This document shows, one piece after another, positions 1-10,229 of a stretch of DNA of 64,000 bases (its first letter is position 1; the number at the start of each line of letters is the position of its first letter). Both the position numbers and the translations under genes were made by a program. The stretch is from Undaria pinnatifida (lineage: Eukaryota; Sar; Phaeophyceae; Laminariales; Alariaceae), in NCBI GenBank assembly GCA_012845835.1, contig JABAKD010000027.1:13252487-13316486 (forward strand), read 5' to 3'. The notes under the pieces are model-generated. The model was given only the letters and a program-made list of their open reading frames with translations. It ran no database searches and had not been told where the DNA came from.

Positions 1-120
1 ACATCCAGCACACCCAGTGTCCGTACTGATTCTTCACCCTAGAAAGATCAGCTCTGTGGTCACAAGCTACGACACAGAGATAATGCATCGTAATGCATTC
101 GACAACGCAATGTCACCATA
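1..120 (+). repeat. Dispersed repeat F, cut by the window edge
   Basis: acatccagcacacccagtgt to cgacaacgcaatgtcac. Almost identical to 19861-19977, so transposition or conversion is recent. Confidence 0.7.
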
Positions 121-127
121 GAACGGG

Positions 128-312
128 ACAGCTCACGCTATACCTACAATGGGATCCGAAGGGTGCGCCCGCTATCGTTGGGCTGCGAAAGCAACTGAGT
201 AAAATCGGCACACGACGCGTATGAAGATACGTGGAAGTGTGGTGAGCTCTGAAGCTTTTTTTTTTTCACCCCCATCCGCCGGAGGACCAAAAAGAGAAAA
301 AAAGGAAAAAAA
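128..312 (-). repeat. T-tailed repeat G
   Basis: gggacagctcacgctatacc to cccatccgccggaggacc and an A-rich end. Contains a box B-like cgaagggtgcgc region; possibly another SINE. Confidence 0.6.
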
Positions 313-448
313 AAGACTCGCTGAAATGTACCAGATGATGTTGAACAAAAAGCCCATACGGCCATCCCCCAGGTACGTATATACGACGTAAAAAATATCG
401 CAAAAAGAAAGAAAAAAAAAGGAGAAAGTTTTTCCCGGCGATTTCGGG

Positions 449-541
449 TTAACCCCTTTAGAGCCCCCGAACCCCTCCCTATATCGTACTAAATCCAAGT
501 AATTTGTCCCCAAAACGGGTTTCCAGTTGTAAAGGGGTTAA
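449..541 (-). mobile_element. 90-bp TTAA-flanked MITE (piggyBac-like)
   Basis: TTAACCCCTTTAGAGCCCCC at one end, AAAGGGGTTAA at the other, with GTCCCCAAAACGGGTTTCCA inside. TTAA at both borders and CCCCTTTA termini resemble piggyBac target duplication and ends. Confidence 0.7.
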
Positions 542-903
542 AAAATATAAGAAGCCGGCGGCCCCGTGGAAGATCTCAAAAAATGTAATTTCACCATAAA
601 ATTGCTATTATTATTACACCCTCGCTACGTCGTTTATATCGTGGCACCAGGCGTTTGACCAATGCTACGTACGACGATAAGAAGAGAGGTACGTACGACG
701 TAGGCCGTTTTTTCTTCTTCTGCTCCTCAAGCCTGGGTTTAGCACCTCGCTAAAACTTCTTCTTGAGACCTACCAACTGATGATGATGATTTGAAGAAAT
801 CTGAAGGTTGCAGCAACAACAACAACAACAGCAGCAGCTGAAGGACAGCCGCCGCGGGCAAACGCCGAGACGGAATATCTGCGGAATCAACGCAGGACGA
901 TCA

Positions 904-985
904 AAGCCATTCGCTGGTGGCAAAGATGAGTTTCGACGAAATCTTCGATCTCACAGCTGGAGTGTATTTTCATTTTTTATAATAT
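904..985 (-). mobile_element. Foldback element arm end
   Basis: ggcaaagatgagtttcgacg to ctcacagctggagtgtattt, the terminal 80 bp of a right arm. Confidence 0.65.
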
Positions 986-1011
986 ATATATATACGAGTA
1001 TATATATAGCT

Positions 1012-1490
1012 TCACTGTAGTTCCAAGGGGAGTGCGAGCCGACCTATATGGTCCTATGTACCGGTCGCCACGGTGGCGTATCAGGTTATCCTCGAGCCTG
1101 GTACAGGTCAGTTTCGTGAGTTCGAGCCCCGCCGAGTGCATACTCGCATAAATTCGTTGGGACTTTTTCTTGTGCACAATTTGACTTGCGGAAAGCGCGA
1201 GAGCGTGAGTTAGCAACACTCGATGAAAAATCGACGAGCAGTGGGACTGCTGAACCCTACGTATGCGCGAAGAAAGTTGAAGGCGGGAACCGGGGGGGAA
1301 GAAGGGACGACACCTGTCACCACGGTTTGTCCAGAAGCTGGAAAGTAAAATTGTGAGAAGAAAAAAGAAAGAAATCCTTTATAATAAGGATACACAAAAC
1401 CCGTAATACGCGCGATCGTGCAAAATATGAGTTTCGACAAAATCTTCGATCTCACAGCCGGTGGAGTGTGTATTTTATTTATATAATACA
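1012..1490 (-). mobile_element. Foldback right arm split by a SINE
   Basis: cactgtagttccaaggggag (1013-1060) resumes after the SINE with cacaaaacccgtaatacgcg and ends tcacagccggtggagtgtgt. This is a clear nested insertion. Confidence 0.7.
1061..1380 (+). mobile_element. tRNA-derived SINE, full length
   Basis: The head GGTCGCCACGGTGGCGTATC carries a box A-like TGGCGTATCAGG and, 50 bp on, a box B-like GAGTTCGAGCC. The body (GCACAA, TTGACTTGCGGAAAGCGCGA, AGCAACACTCGATGAAAAAT) and tail (CCACGGTTTGTCCAGAAGCT then an A-rich run) follow. Inserted into a foldback arm whose halves lie at 1012-1060 and 1385-1490. Family members are compared with this copy. Confidence 0.85.
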
Positions 1491-1784
1491 TATCCGGCTT
1501 TCTTCGTGTACAACACCCGCAAACAAGCCAAACGTCAGGCTTCCTCTAAAAGATCTAGTACTCTCTCCATCCTGAACGAATAAGAGCCCATAAACGAGTG
1601 TTCTGCATACAACTACATGCATGCCCGATGAGCAATCCCAGACGGTCTATTCTGGTGGGTATATTATAGCGAAATTTTGCAACAACAAAGAAGACGACGA
1701 AATTCTGACGTTTTTGGGTGAAGGGAAAGCCCAGACACTTCGAAAACGTTCTATCTTAGCCCCGGGAAAGCGACACCTCTTCTG

Positions 1785-1950
1785 CACATATATGTTGCAA
1801 GGGGAGTCGCCGACCTATATCCTTAATGAGGACACACAACCCGTACTGTATCGCGATCGGAGCACCACACATTTAGCTTGCAAAAATGAGTTCCGACAAA
1901 ATCCTCGATCTCACAGCTAGATAGTGTATTTTCAATTTTATAATATATAC
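1785..1950 (-). mobile_element. Foldback right arm, partial
   Basis: gttgcaaggggagtcgccga through gcaaaaatgagttccgacaa to the AT-rich end. Confidence 0.7.
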
Positions 1951-1954
1951 CGTG

Positions 1955-2345
1955 CGTAGCAAGAAGCGTTCTACCGATTCGTTGTTCTACTCCCTACTTA
2001 GAAGAACTCGTTTTGTTTGCGGTGGAGTGCGCACACTAACAGCGTACGTACGTAGAGGCCATACAAGCTTAACACGCAGGACAACCACCAGAAAAGCGGC
2101 ACTAAGAACGGGCAGGCATGAGAAGATTGATACAGGAAAATAATAAGTTCAGAAGAAGCCGGTGACCCTCTGGTCTAGCCATTTTCAATAGTCTGAGAAT
2201 AGTTTTGTGACGGGAGTTGTTTTAGCAGTGTAGTGTTAGCAGTGGGTGTCAATTTAGCGTCAACCGCCCACAACCACGCCACGTCACCGCCCACTCGTTA
2301 ATATCTACGGACTTGTTTGCGGCAAGTGCGTACACGTACGTACGC
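1955..2345 (+). repeat. Dispersed repeat J
   Basis: Shares accagaaaagcggcacta-type words, gattgatacaggaaaataat, cgtcaccgcccactcgttaa and tatctacggacttgtttgcg with 5225-5560 and 8470-8645. Confidence 0.5.
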
Positions 2346-2444
2346 GTACGTACGCAAAGGTCTTGCGTAAGTGAACGTCCCATAATATACATACGACATA
2401 TCGTAGTCTAGACCTATATAAACAATATAAACATATATATATAA

Positions 2445-3175
2445 AGAAAAATGCATTCCAGCTGTGAGATCGAAAAGATTTCGTCGAATTTCATCTTTAC
2501 CAGCTGTGTGTATTATTACTCCGATCGCGCGTATTACTTTTTTTTTTTTTTTTTTTTCTTTATCCTCCGGCGGATGGGGAAAAATAAAGCTTTAGCTCAC
2601 CACACTTCCGCGTATTTTCATACGCGTCGTGTGTCGATTTAACTCAGTTGCTTTCGCAGCCCAACGCTAGCTGGCGCACCCTTCGAGTCCCATTGTAGGT
2701 ATAGCGTGAGCTGTCCCTATCAGTGGTCTTCGTTACAACCCCGGCAGGCGCGTATTACCCTGATTGTATATGTGTCCTCACTATGGATTTTTTTTTTCTA
2801 GTCTATCTAGTATTATTCCCATTAAGGATATAGGTCGGCGACTCACTCCCCTTGGAAACACTACACTGTAGCTTGTACCAGGGTCAACAGGGTGATGTTA
2901 GTCAATCTGTGCGCGGAAACTATAAAACCCGTTTCTGAGGAGGACAAAATCTTGACAGCTGTGGAGGGAAAGGCATCAGTTTATCAAGAATATCCTGTAA
3001 GTCGTACAACCGGTGAGGCGAGGGAGGAAATTTTTTAAGGCGTGGGGGCCGGGGGCGGGGGGTAGCGGGGTAGTAGAAGGGGGGGAGCACCTAATCTGTG
3101 CAGCAGCCATAATAAACCCTTGAAGTGGAAAAAAATGTGACGGGAAGAACGCATCTGTTTATCATGTACATCCTG
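2445..3175 (+). mobile_element. Foldback left arm plus core, with an inserted repeat
   Basis: gcattccagctgtgagatcg starts the arm, which is broken at 2537-2750 by the T-tailed repeat and resumes at about 2808 (cattaaggatataggtcggc) to the G-rich core at 3040-3090 and gtttatcatgtacatcctgt. Confidence 0.65.
2533..2728 (+). repeat. T-tailed repeat G inside a foldback arm
   Basis: Poly-T, then tcctccggcggatggggaaa, caccacacttccgcgtattt, caacgctagctggcgcaccc and gtatagcgtgagctgtccct. Confidence 0.65.
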
Positions 3176-3486
3176 TATTTTTTTCAATTTTCTTCTCACT
3201 TTCACTTTCCAGCTTCCGGACAAGCCGTGGTGACAAGACCTGTCGTCCCTTCTTCCCCCCGGTTCTTGCTTTCAATTTTTTTCGCGCATAGGGTTCAGCA
3301 ATCTCACTGCTCGTCGATTTTCATCGAGTGTTGCTAACTCACGCTCTCGCGCTTTCCGCAAGTCAATTTGTGCACAAGAAAAAGTCCCAACGAATTTATC
3401 CGAGTATGCACTCGGCGAGGCTCGAACTCACGAAACTGACCTATACCAGGCTCGAGGATAACCTGATACGCCACCGGGGCGACCGG
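3176..3486 (-). mobile_element. tRNA-derived SINE, full length
   Basis: Reverse complement of the 1061-1380 SINE, from the T-rich tail (tttttttcaattttcttctc) to the head ccaccggggcgaccgg. Sits directly after a foldback arm. Confidence 0.85.
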
Positions 3487-3547
3487 TCCTGTATATATAT
3501 GTGTGTATGATGATACCTGGTTAGAGAGAGTCAGCCCACGCACACAC

Positions 3548-3616
3548 GGTACTATTGTGCGAGTTAATGAGAGAACAACAACAACAACAACACCCACCAC
3601 CACCACCACCACCACC

Positions 3617-3648
<32 letters not shown>

Positions 3649-3650
3649 CT
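3548..3650 (+). repeat. Retroposon 3' end with CAA then ACC array
   Basis: ttgtgcgagttaatgagaga followed by (CAA)6, (CCA)13 and (CAA)6; the tail has mutated internally into ACC units. Confidence 0.6.
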
Positions 3651-3886
3651 TAGTAGAGGGGCGTAAAGCAAAAGTTTCTGAGCTTCTAACACGCAGTACG
3701 AGGAGCTCAACAACATACCTCACCTCCGAAACATAACTTCGAAGACATTCGTTGGCGCAACCCGGCCAGCATACATTATTTCTAGACGTGCTCGTATTAT
3801 TATATATAGTCCCGAGAAAAACATGCTCGTAAAGGTATCATGCCCCAACCGATCGACGGGGGCGGGGTGTTCCACACGCCAGGAGC

Positions 3887-3976
3887 TTAACCCCTTTACA
3901 ACTGGAAACCCGTTTTGGGGGACAAATTTACTTGGATTTAGTATAGGGAGGGGTTCGGGGGCTTTAAAGGGGTTAA
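3887..3976 (+). mobile_element. 90-bp TTAA-flanked MITE
   Basis: TTAACCCCTTTACAACTGGA to CTTTAAAGGGGTTAA; the best preserved copy. Confidence 0.75.
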
Positions 3977-3979
3977 TAA

Positions 3980-5160
3980 CCGGTCAGAAGGTCTCCAGAG
4001 TCGTTTGGCCCAGAAGAAAGGTAAAAGCCCTGCTATCAGATGATCGTGGGATGACTCGCGCGGCGAACGTTTTTAGCAGACCCAGGACTGGGACTCAAAC
4101 AGAGAAGGAGTGCTCTCTCAAACTGAAAACCTCCTCGGCAGGTGTTGCTGTGACTGGTACTCCGAGTGGGGGATGCGTGGTCTTGTCGATGTTGGGAAGC
4201 GTGCCCCTCATTGAGTTCCGGGGTGTCTTTGGTTGGTCTATCTCCTCAAGGCTCGCTGGATAGACTCAAAGCTTTTACGCGTTTCTTCCCTACATAGCAT
4301 ACTAAAAGACAGACATAACTGGGGCTAAGTAGGGTAGGGAACGGTGGTGCAGGGTAATGCAGGGTAGTGCAGGGTGGTGAGATGAGGGGCGCCCTGCTTA
4401 TGATCCCATCATAGTCGTCAGCTGCATTACCGCCCATCTATGATGACGGTCTTGATGTGAAATGTGGCATCTAATATCGCGTGGTTCCACCTCTAACTAT
4501 GACAATGCCTTCACGTCGAATCTATAAACTATCCCTCTACGGAGGGCACTCCATTACATTAGGCCACCCTGAACAGTCGTAGTTGCAGATCACCTGGCAA
4601 TCAAAGGATGTCGACAAAACATCCAGAATTGGAAAGGGGATCGAGAAGATACGGCTATTCGAAACAAACGAAAATGAGGCTATAGATCCCCCCACACCTC
4701 GTAATTAATGAGGCTAAAATGCCTTACTGCAAGATATACAACCCTATATGATGGAGCTCACAACCGTGAGAGCTCGAGAAAGGGTATGTACCTACGGTAT
4801 ACCAGTAGCAATCGGCCTACGAAAACACGAAGGGCTCGGCCACTGAGCGCGAGGATGCGAAGGGAGCCAAAGAGGAAGGTATAGACGCGGAAACAATGTC
4901 AGAAGAAGAGAAGAAGGGAACACGTGCCACGCTGTGAAGGCCAGACAAATTTACGGCCTGAAGCGTAGTGCCGAAGGGGCGGGCGGTAGGTCCATTCGCC
5001 GAAAGACAAGAGAAAAAGGAAGGAACACTGCCTAAAAAGAGGAACGTCAGAGTCCGCTACGTTGGACATGGAAACCTGACGGGGCCATCGGTTGGACGGT
5101 GAAAGGGAAACAACCAAGACGCGAGAAGATTGACATATGTAAATATAAGACTTAGTTTGG
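3980..5160. other. No gene seen
   Basis: An open + frame (3823-4263) runs through the 90-bp MITE and is not credible. Three 11-bp TGCAGGGTARTG units lie at 4349-4378. The rest is unique DNA with no supported exon. Confidence 0.5.
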
Positions 5161-5164
5161 GTAG

Positions 5165-5215
5165 TAGGCCATTGGTTAACCTTTGGCAAGAGTGGTCAAA
5201 CGGACTAATACCACC
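5165..5215 (-). repeat. Single reverse copy of the 60.6-kb repeat
   Basis: GGCCATTGGTTAACCTTTGG and GTCAAACGGACTAATACCAC are the reverse complement of 60630-60680. Confidence 0.55.
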
Positions 5216-5224
5216 CCACGCTTT

Positions 5225-5560
5225 CCTGAACTGGGTCCAGATCCGCAGGAAAACAACAAGTTCAGAGAAGAAACCGCGCTACCTGGTCAGTCATTGTTAA
5301 ACTAATTAAACTAATAAATAGTCTAAAAAAACGGAATTATTGTTAGATTTTTGGTATATATCTGGAACGTTAAGTATATTTTGTAATAGCAGTTTACGTT
5401 AACCACCGCCAACCACCACGTCACCGCCCACTCGTTAATATCTACGGACTTTTTTGCGGCAAGTGAGTACGAACACCTCTTTGATAATTCTATCTACCAG
5501 AAAAGGAGCATTCTCAGAAAGGTACACAGGCCGAGAGATTGATACAGGAAAAATAAGGAG
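5225..5560 (+). repeat. Dispersed repeat J, second copy
   Basis: acaacaagttcagagaagaa to cgtcaccgcccactcgttaa and gagattgatacaggaaaaat. Confidence 0.5.
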
Positions 5561-5587
5561 GAATCTTGAAAGCACACAGTTATTATA

Positions 5588-5832
5588 TCTTCTCACACTT
5601 CTACTTTCCAGCTTCTGGGCCGCAAGCCGTGTGGTCACAGGTGTCGTCCCCTTTTCTCCCCCGTGCTTGCCTTCAATTTTTATCGCGCATAGGGTTCAGC
5701 AATCCCACTGCTCGTCTATTTCTCATCTAGTGTTGCTAATTCAAGCGCTTTCGCGCCTTCCGCAAATCAATTTTTGTGCACAAGAAGAAGTTCCAACGCA
5801 TTTATACGAGCATGTGGCACTCGGCGGGTATA
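5588..5832 (-). mobile_element. SINE, tRNA head missing
   Basis: Tail and body of the same SINE, ending at gcatgtggcactcggcggg. The tRNA-like head is absent, as expected for 5' truncation. Confidence 0.8.
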
Positions 5833-5839
5833 GACTACA

Positions 5840-6508
5840 TATATATGTGTGTTGCCCTGACAGAACGGCAGCAGCAGCCTTCTCATTGTCAGCTTTTCTT
5901 AATGTATTTTTGATAAACATTAGCTCCGACCTGTGACGGCGTTGACGGCAAAATAATAAAATAATAGTAATGGAGATAATCTTTAAGCTCCAGAGTATAT
6001 ATATCTCGGCGCAAAAAAGGAATTGCACGATTAAGATTTCTATAACCTGATACGAAGTATGCTCTCTTGTAGGGGGAGGGGGAGGGACGGGGGGGGCGGG
6101 GTGTGTGAAACGAAGAAGTAAAAAAGCGTCCGCGCGCTTGTGTTGTACAATGTTTGTACGACGTACAACATGATGAGACATGTACGTACGTATGTGCGTC
6201 TCGAATGTGAATGATTTGAATATTATAATATAGCTTATCGGATCGCCGGTCTGACGGCTACGTTTTATCTTGACACCCAGTTAGTTGTTGTCGGAGGTGT
6301 TCGAACGGCAAAAAGATAAATTTCGCCTGGGCGAGATGTCGGGTTTTTGCGGTGCAGTGTCTGTGGCTTTGATGATGCTCTTAAGCCCTCCCCTCCCCCC
6401 AACGCCTACGATAAACGCTCCCAATGCACACACCTATATCACCACACCTATCTAACGCGTCGTTTCTCTAGAAGTAGAGTACTGTACAATCGACAATATA
6501 CCATTACT
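5840..6508. other. No gene seen
   Basis: AT-rich DNA with a short G-run at 6066-6100. No exon or known repeat recognised. Confidence 0.5.
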
Positions 6509-7465
6509 ATATAATGAAAAATAAGAATACACTCCTCCAGGCTATGAGATCGAACATTTTGTCCAAACTCATCTTTGCAAGCTGTGTGCAATACTCCGAT
6601 CGCGCGTATTTTACGGGTCGTGTGTCCTCATTAAGGATGTACGTCGGCGACTCACTCCCCTCGGGACTACAATGTAGCTTGTACCAGGGTCAACAGGGTG
6701 ATGTTAGTCAGTCTGTGCGCGGAAACTATAAAACCCGTTTTGAGGGGGACAAAATCTTACAGCTGTGGAAGGAAATGCATCAGTTTATCAAGTGAATCCT
6801 GTAAGTCGTACAACCGGTGAGGGGAGAGTGGAGTTTTTGAGGACGTGGGGGCCTGATTTTTGATCAAAAGGGGGGCGGGAGGGGGGGGAGGGGGGGGGAG
6901 GGGACGGGCGGGGAAGCTCAATTTGTGCGTGGAAGCTATAAATCCTTTTTGTGGGGGAGGGGGGGGGGATGTGGCGGGGGGGGGCGGGGGGCGGGGGGGG
7001 AGGGCTTTAGGTCGCATAGATGTAGGGGTTTGCTATACGCGTGGTTCTAGGTCTAGGCGATGGTGCGGGTGGTGGGGAAGGAGGGGGCGTTGGGGGCGGG
7101 GGGGGGGTGGGAATTGTTCAAACCCATGCCCCCACGCCCTTCAAAGCTCCGGCCTCCCCTCACCGGTTATTCGACTTACGGGATTCACTTGATAACCTAA
7201 TTCATTTCGATCCACAGCTGTCAGATTTTGTCCCCCACAGAAACGGGTTTTATAGTTTCCGCGCACAGACTGCCTAACATCGCCCTGTTGACCCTGGTAC
7301 AAGCTACACTGTAGCTCCAAGAGGAGTCGCCGACCTATAGACTTTGTCCTCAATGAGGACACACAACCCGTAATACGCGCGATCGGAGTATCACACAGCT
7401 TGCAAAGGTGAGTTTGGACAAAATCTTGGATCTCACAGCTGGAGTGTGTTTTTATTTTTATTATA
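6509..7465. mobile_element. Complete G-rich foldback (TIR) element, 957 bp
   Basis: Left arm from tataatgaaaaataagaata with ACACTCC, CTCATCTTTGCAAGCTGTGT, ATACTCCGATCGCGCGTATT, CTTGTACCAGGGTCAACAGG, TGTGCGCGGAAACTATAAAA and CCTGTAAGTCGTACAACCGG. The right arm (about 7130-7465) is the reverse complement in the same order, so each arm is roughly 330 bp. The core, 6840-7120, is very G-rich on the + strand and contains CTAGGTCTAGGCGATGGTGC. No ORF of its own is apparent; a non-autonomous DNA transposon is most likely. Confidence 0.8.
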
Positions 7466-7497
7466 GACTAAACTCTCTGTCACGGTGATTCAGCGAG

Positions 7498-7570
7498 GTA
7501 TTATTGTTGTTGTCGTTGTTGTTGTTGTTTTCACATTAACTCTTGTCGAATCATCTAGAGTCCGTGGTCA
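7498..7570 (-). mobile_element. CAA-tailed retroposon 3' fragment
   Basis: (GTT)n then ttcacattaactcttgtcga and gagtccgtggtcacac. Confidence 0.45.
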
Positions 7571-8104
7571 CACAAAGAAAGGTGCTGGAGCTCTACGTAG
7601 GAAGATTCGAAGAACCAAATGAAATAAAAATTTGTGCGGGAAAATCTACACTTTGCCGCCTAAAAACGCACGATACGAAGAAGGCGACAAGTGAAATGAT
7701 CCAATGTGCAAACTGAACTCACATGGCCGCCGCGGATATCCACTCAACCACGGCATAGACTTGCCCCGTTTCCACGACTAACCCACTCGCGGCTACAAAC
7801 TACACAGCGGTTGAGCTGCCTGCACCGTACAACCGCACGGTAATCGTGAGCACAGACAAACGCGCCAGCCGTCTGGAGTGCTGTCAAAGTGACGACCCGC
7901 GGGCATGCAGTGAAAAAAGGGCAATCGAACCAAAAACCGCCATACAAAATATCAATGGTGTCATCGCCCCGTTTTTCCGAGTTATCTGACAGGTTGCAGC
8001 GCAGCTCTGAGCTACGACGTCCGCGCCTGAAAATTGAAAATTGCGGGGGGTCGTTCCCCATGAAGGGTATACAACCCTACCAACTCTACAAAATATACGT
8101 AGCC

Positions 8105-8434
8105 GGTCGCCCCGGTGGCGTATCAGGTAATCTTCGAGCCTGGTTGGTACAGGTCAGTTTCGTTAGTTCGAATCCCCCCGAGTGCATCGTACTCGTATAG
8201 ACTAAATTTGTTGGGACTTTTTTTTGCGTGCATAAATTGACTTTTTTTGCGGAAAACGCGAGAGCGTGAGTTAGCAACACTCGATGAAAAATCGACGAGG
8301 AGCAGTGGGATTGCTGAACCTTATGCGCGATAAAAAATGAAGGCAAGAACCGGGGGTAAGGAAGGGAACCGACCTGTGACCATAAACGGCTTGTCCAGAA
8401 GCTGGAAAGTCAAAGTGTGGGGGGAAAAAAAAAA
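8105..8434 (+). mobile_element. tRNA-derived SINE, full length
   Basis: Head GGTCGCCCCGGTGGCGTATC and box B-like TTAGTTCGAATCCCCCC are well preserved. Ends in ggggggaaaaaaaaaag. Confidence 0.85.
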
Positions 8435-8469
8435 GTACGTTTACGTACGTACGTAAGAGACGGTTACGT

Positions 8470-8645
8470 CCAAACGTAAATGCCGCCATGCTCGTACAAG
8501 TAGCTTTTAGCGCACGAAGAAGAACCAGGTAGCGCCATCGGCCACAGTCAGTCACAGCCAGCCAGCCACGGCGCGCGTCACACCGCGTCATCGCCCGTTC
8601 GCGGTAATATTTACGGACTTGTTTGCGGTCAAGTACGTACGCGAG
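8470..8645 (+). repeat. Dispersed repeat J, diverged copy
   Basis: gtcatcgcccgttcgcggta, atatttacggacttgtttgc and a gtacgtacg end. Confidence 0.45.
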
Positions 8646-8649
8646 CGCA

Positions 8650-9300
8650 CAAATAAATGAAACTTCGTACATAATAATCAAGCTACGCCGTAGGAGCATC
8701 GATCGATCGATCTCCTCCTGTTTCCAGGATCGATCTGTAACAACAACGGTTCGGCCAAATGTCTGGCTGACGCGATCTCGGATCTCTCTGCACATCTCTG
8801 TTTTCCCGCGGCTGTTATTCAACCTCCCTGACGCTCTCTCTCTCCTACACATTGTCATACTTAGGTATACTATTTTTTTACTATAATCTAGACTACACGA
8901 GTATTATATACCAGGTAGACTAGACTATATATATGGGAAAATAAAAGTAAGAAGACGCATGCATACAAAAATCCACGTTCTATTGTAGGTAGCTCGATTA
9001 TTCGCTTATATTCGGTGGGGAGTGGGGAAGGAGGGCAAGCAAGCATACATACAGCGAACGGCGGTATGACACACGATGTGCGTCATCTGTGAGCTACGAG
9101 CAGAGCTAAGTCAGGGGGGTACGTACGTGCTTTCGCACGCACACACAACAACACCACAAAAGCATCATCTCAGCATCTTACCACCTGCAAGCACACAGCT
9201 CTCGTGTTTGTTCCGTCGTCGCGCGTCCCAGGTGCGTGTTGTCCCGCAAAAAACTTTAAGTCACGTTTGTTTTTTTTGTTGTTTTTAAATGATACTGTAT
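8650..9300. other. Possible leader of the 9.3-9.9 kb gene
   Basis: Holds a GATCGATCGATC word and AT-rich DNA, then a less AT-rich stretch from 9060 that could be 5' UTR. Nothing firm. Confidence 0.3.
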
Positions 9301-9379
9301 TATTGAATGAACGCTTCAGGCACCGGCTCTCCCGTTGAATCGAAATCCTGGAAGCACAATTTAGCTAATTATTCAAATC

Positions 9380-9463
9380 ATGGCATTTTTCAAGGAGCGC
9401 AAGAGGCCCGGATGCCCCGCCATCCGCTCGTATTTTTCCGATTTCCACGCAATTGCTGTGTAA
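9380..9463 (+). CDS. Small ORF of 27 codons with exon-like codon use
   Basis: ATG at 9380 opens MAFFKERKRPGCPAIRSYF and ends with TAA at 9461-9463. It lies 94 bp upstream of the ATG at 9557, so it could be an upstream ORF in the leader of that gene, or a first exon using the gtgtaa donor at its end. A second frame over the same bases stays open to 9522. No similarity is recognised. Confidence 0.2.
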   Translation: MAFFKERKRPGCPAIRSYFSDFHAIAV

Positions 9464-9556
9464 CAATCGTGTCCAAGGCAGCAGGGCTTGTGGGCTTGTG
9501 GGACGTAAGAAGACTATTATAGCATCATTCTCCCGGCTGATTTTGGCATCGGGACT

Positions 9557-9859
9557 ATGGTTACGACGAACACTGAAGTTGTGCTTCCTCAGCAGTCCTC
9601 GCCCCTTATGGTAGTATCGAACAAGGAGGAGCCAGGAATGAGCAAAGCTAAAAAAAACACAGCAGCAGCTATTGGTAAGACAGGGGATCGGAGTGTATCA
9701 CCGGTACTAGCGAAAGCAGCAGGCTCAGCACCAAAAGCGACAACTACTCCTACGACAACAGCGGTGAAGCAAGCGCTGGCTGCGCTATCCCTTTCCAGCG
9801 CGAAGTCTTCCTCCCTCTCGGAGACCAGCTTTCCCGACCCGTCGAAGCACCAGAGGAAG
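9557..9859 (+). CDS. Putative first exon, Lys/Ala/Ser/Thr-rich protein
   Basis: An ATG at 9557 opens 101 codons that end in phase 0 at a gtgcgagag donor. The reading is low complexity: a short N-terminus with MVVSNKEEP, a basic KAKKNTAAAIGKTGD patch, a Thr-rich run and Ser-rich LSLSSAKSSSLSETSF before HQRK. Composition suggests a disordered, possibly nuclear or regulatory N-terminus. The upstream 250 bp could be its 5' UTR. No downstream exon could be joined with confidence; a Thr/Ala-rich open stretch with a gtgcgt donor at about 10722-10848 does not match in phase. The opposite strand is also open (hydrophobic), so the strand is not certain. Confidence 0.38.
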
Positions 9860-10085
9860 GTGCGAGAGAGCCCCAGGCAATCTGGACTGTGGTGTCCTGT
9901 TTTTTTTCGTTTTTTTTTTTTTGTTTTGTTGAGTTTTGCAGTACCTTGCAGAGTTTGCATACTTTAATCGACTTGATGTTTCATTCCCTGTCCTGTTATG
10001 CGCGTCCTGTGCTCGGAGTTTTAGCGAGAACAGAGAAGCCTCGTACATACAGCTTGCTGTGCTGATGAACACGTAAAACACCAAC

Positions 10086-10226
10086 CTCCCCCGAGACCCT
10101 GTATGCGAACGATCGTAGCTTCTCTGCCAGCCTAAGCATCTCCGGCTGCGCCCACGGGGGCGCTTGCTGCGGGGAGAAGGCGAGAGCGGGTCTTGTCGGC
10201 AAGTCGGCGATTATAGTATCTCGCAT
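10086..10226 (-). CDS. Isolated internal coding exon, 47 codons
   Basis: On the minus strand a textbook acceptor (tttcgtttttgtttccag) is followed by 47 phase-0 codons beginning MRDTIIADLPTRPALAF, continuing QQAPPWAQPEMLRLAEKLR and ending AYRVSGE at a gttggt donor. GC-rich codons contrast with the AT-rich flanks. It could also be a start exon, as the first codon is ATG. The partner exons were not found. The + strand is open too but lacks splice signals. Confidence 0.45.
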
Positions 10227-10229
10227 CTG

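Noticed and set aside
1061-1140. tRNA gene
   Set aside because: Box A and box B are present, but acceptor and anticodon stems do not pair and the sequence continues into a conserved SINE body in every copy.
3823-4263. 146-aa + ORF
   Set aside because: It runs straight through a 90-bp MITE, so at least that part is not coding, and the rest lacks splice signals.
5741-6181. 146-aa minus-strand ORF
   Set aside because: Begins in a SINE and passes a G-run; no exon character.
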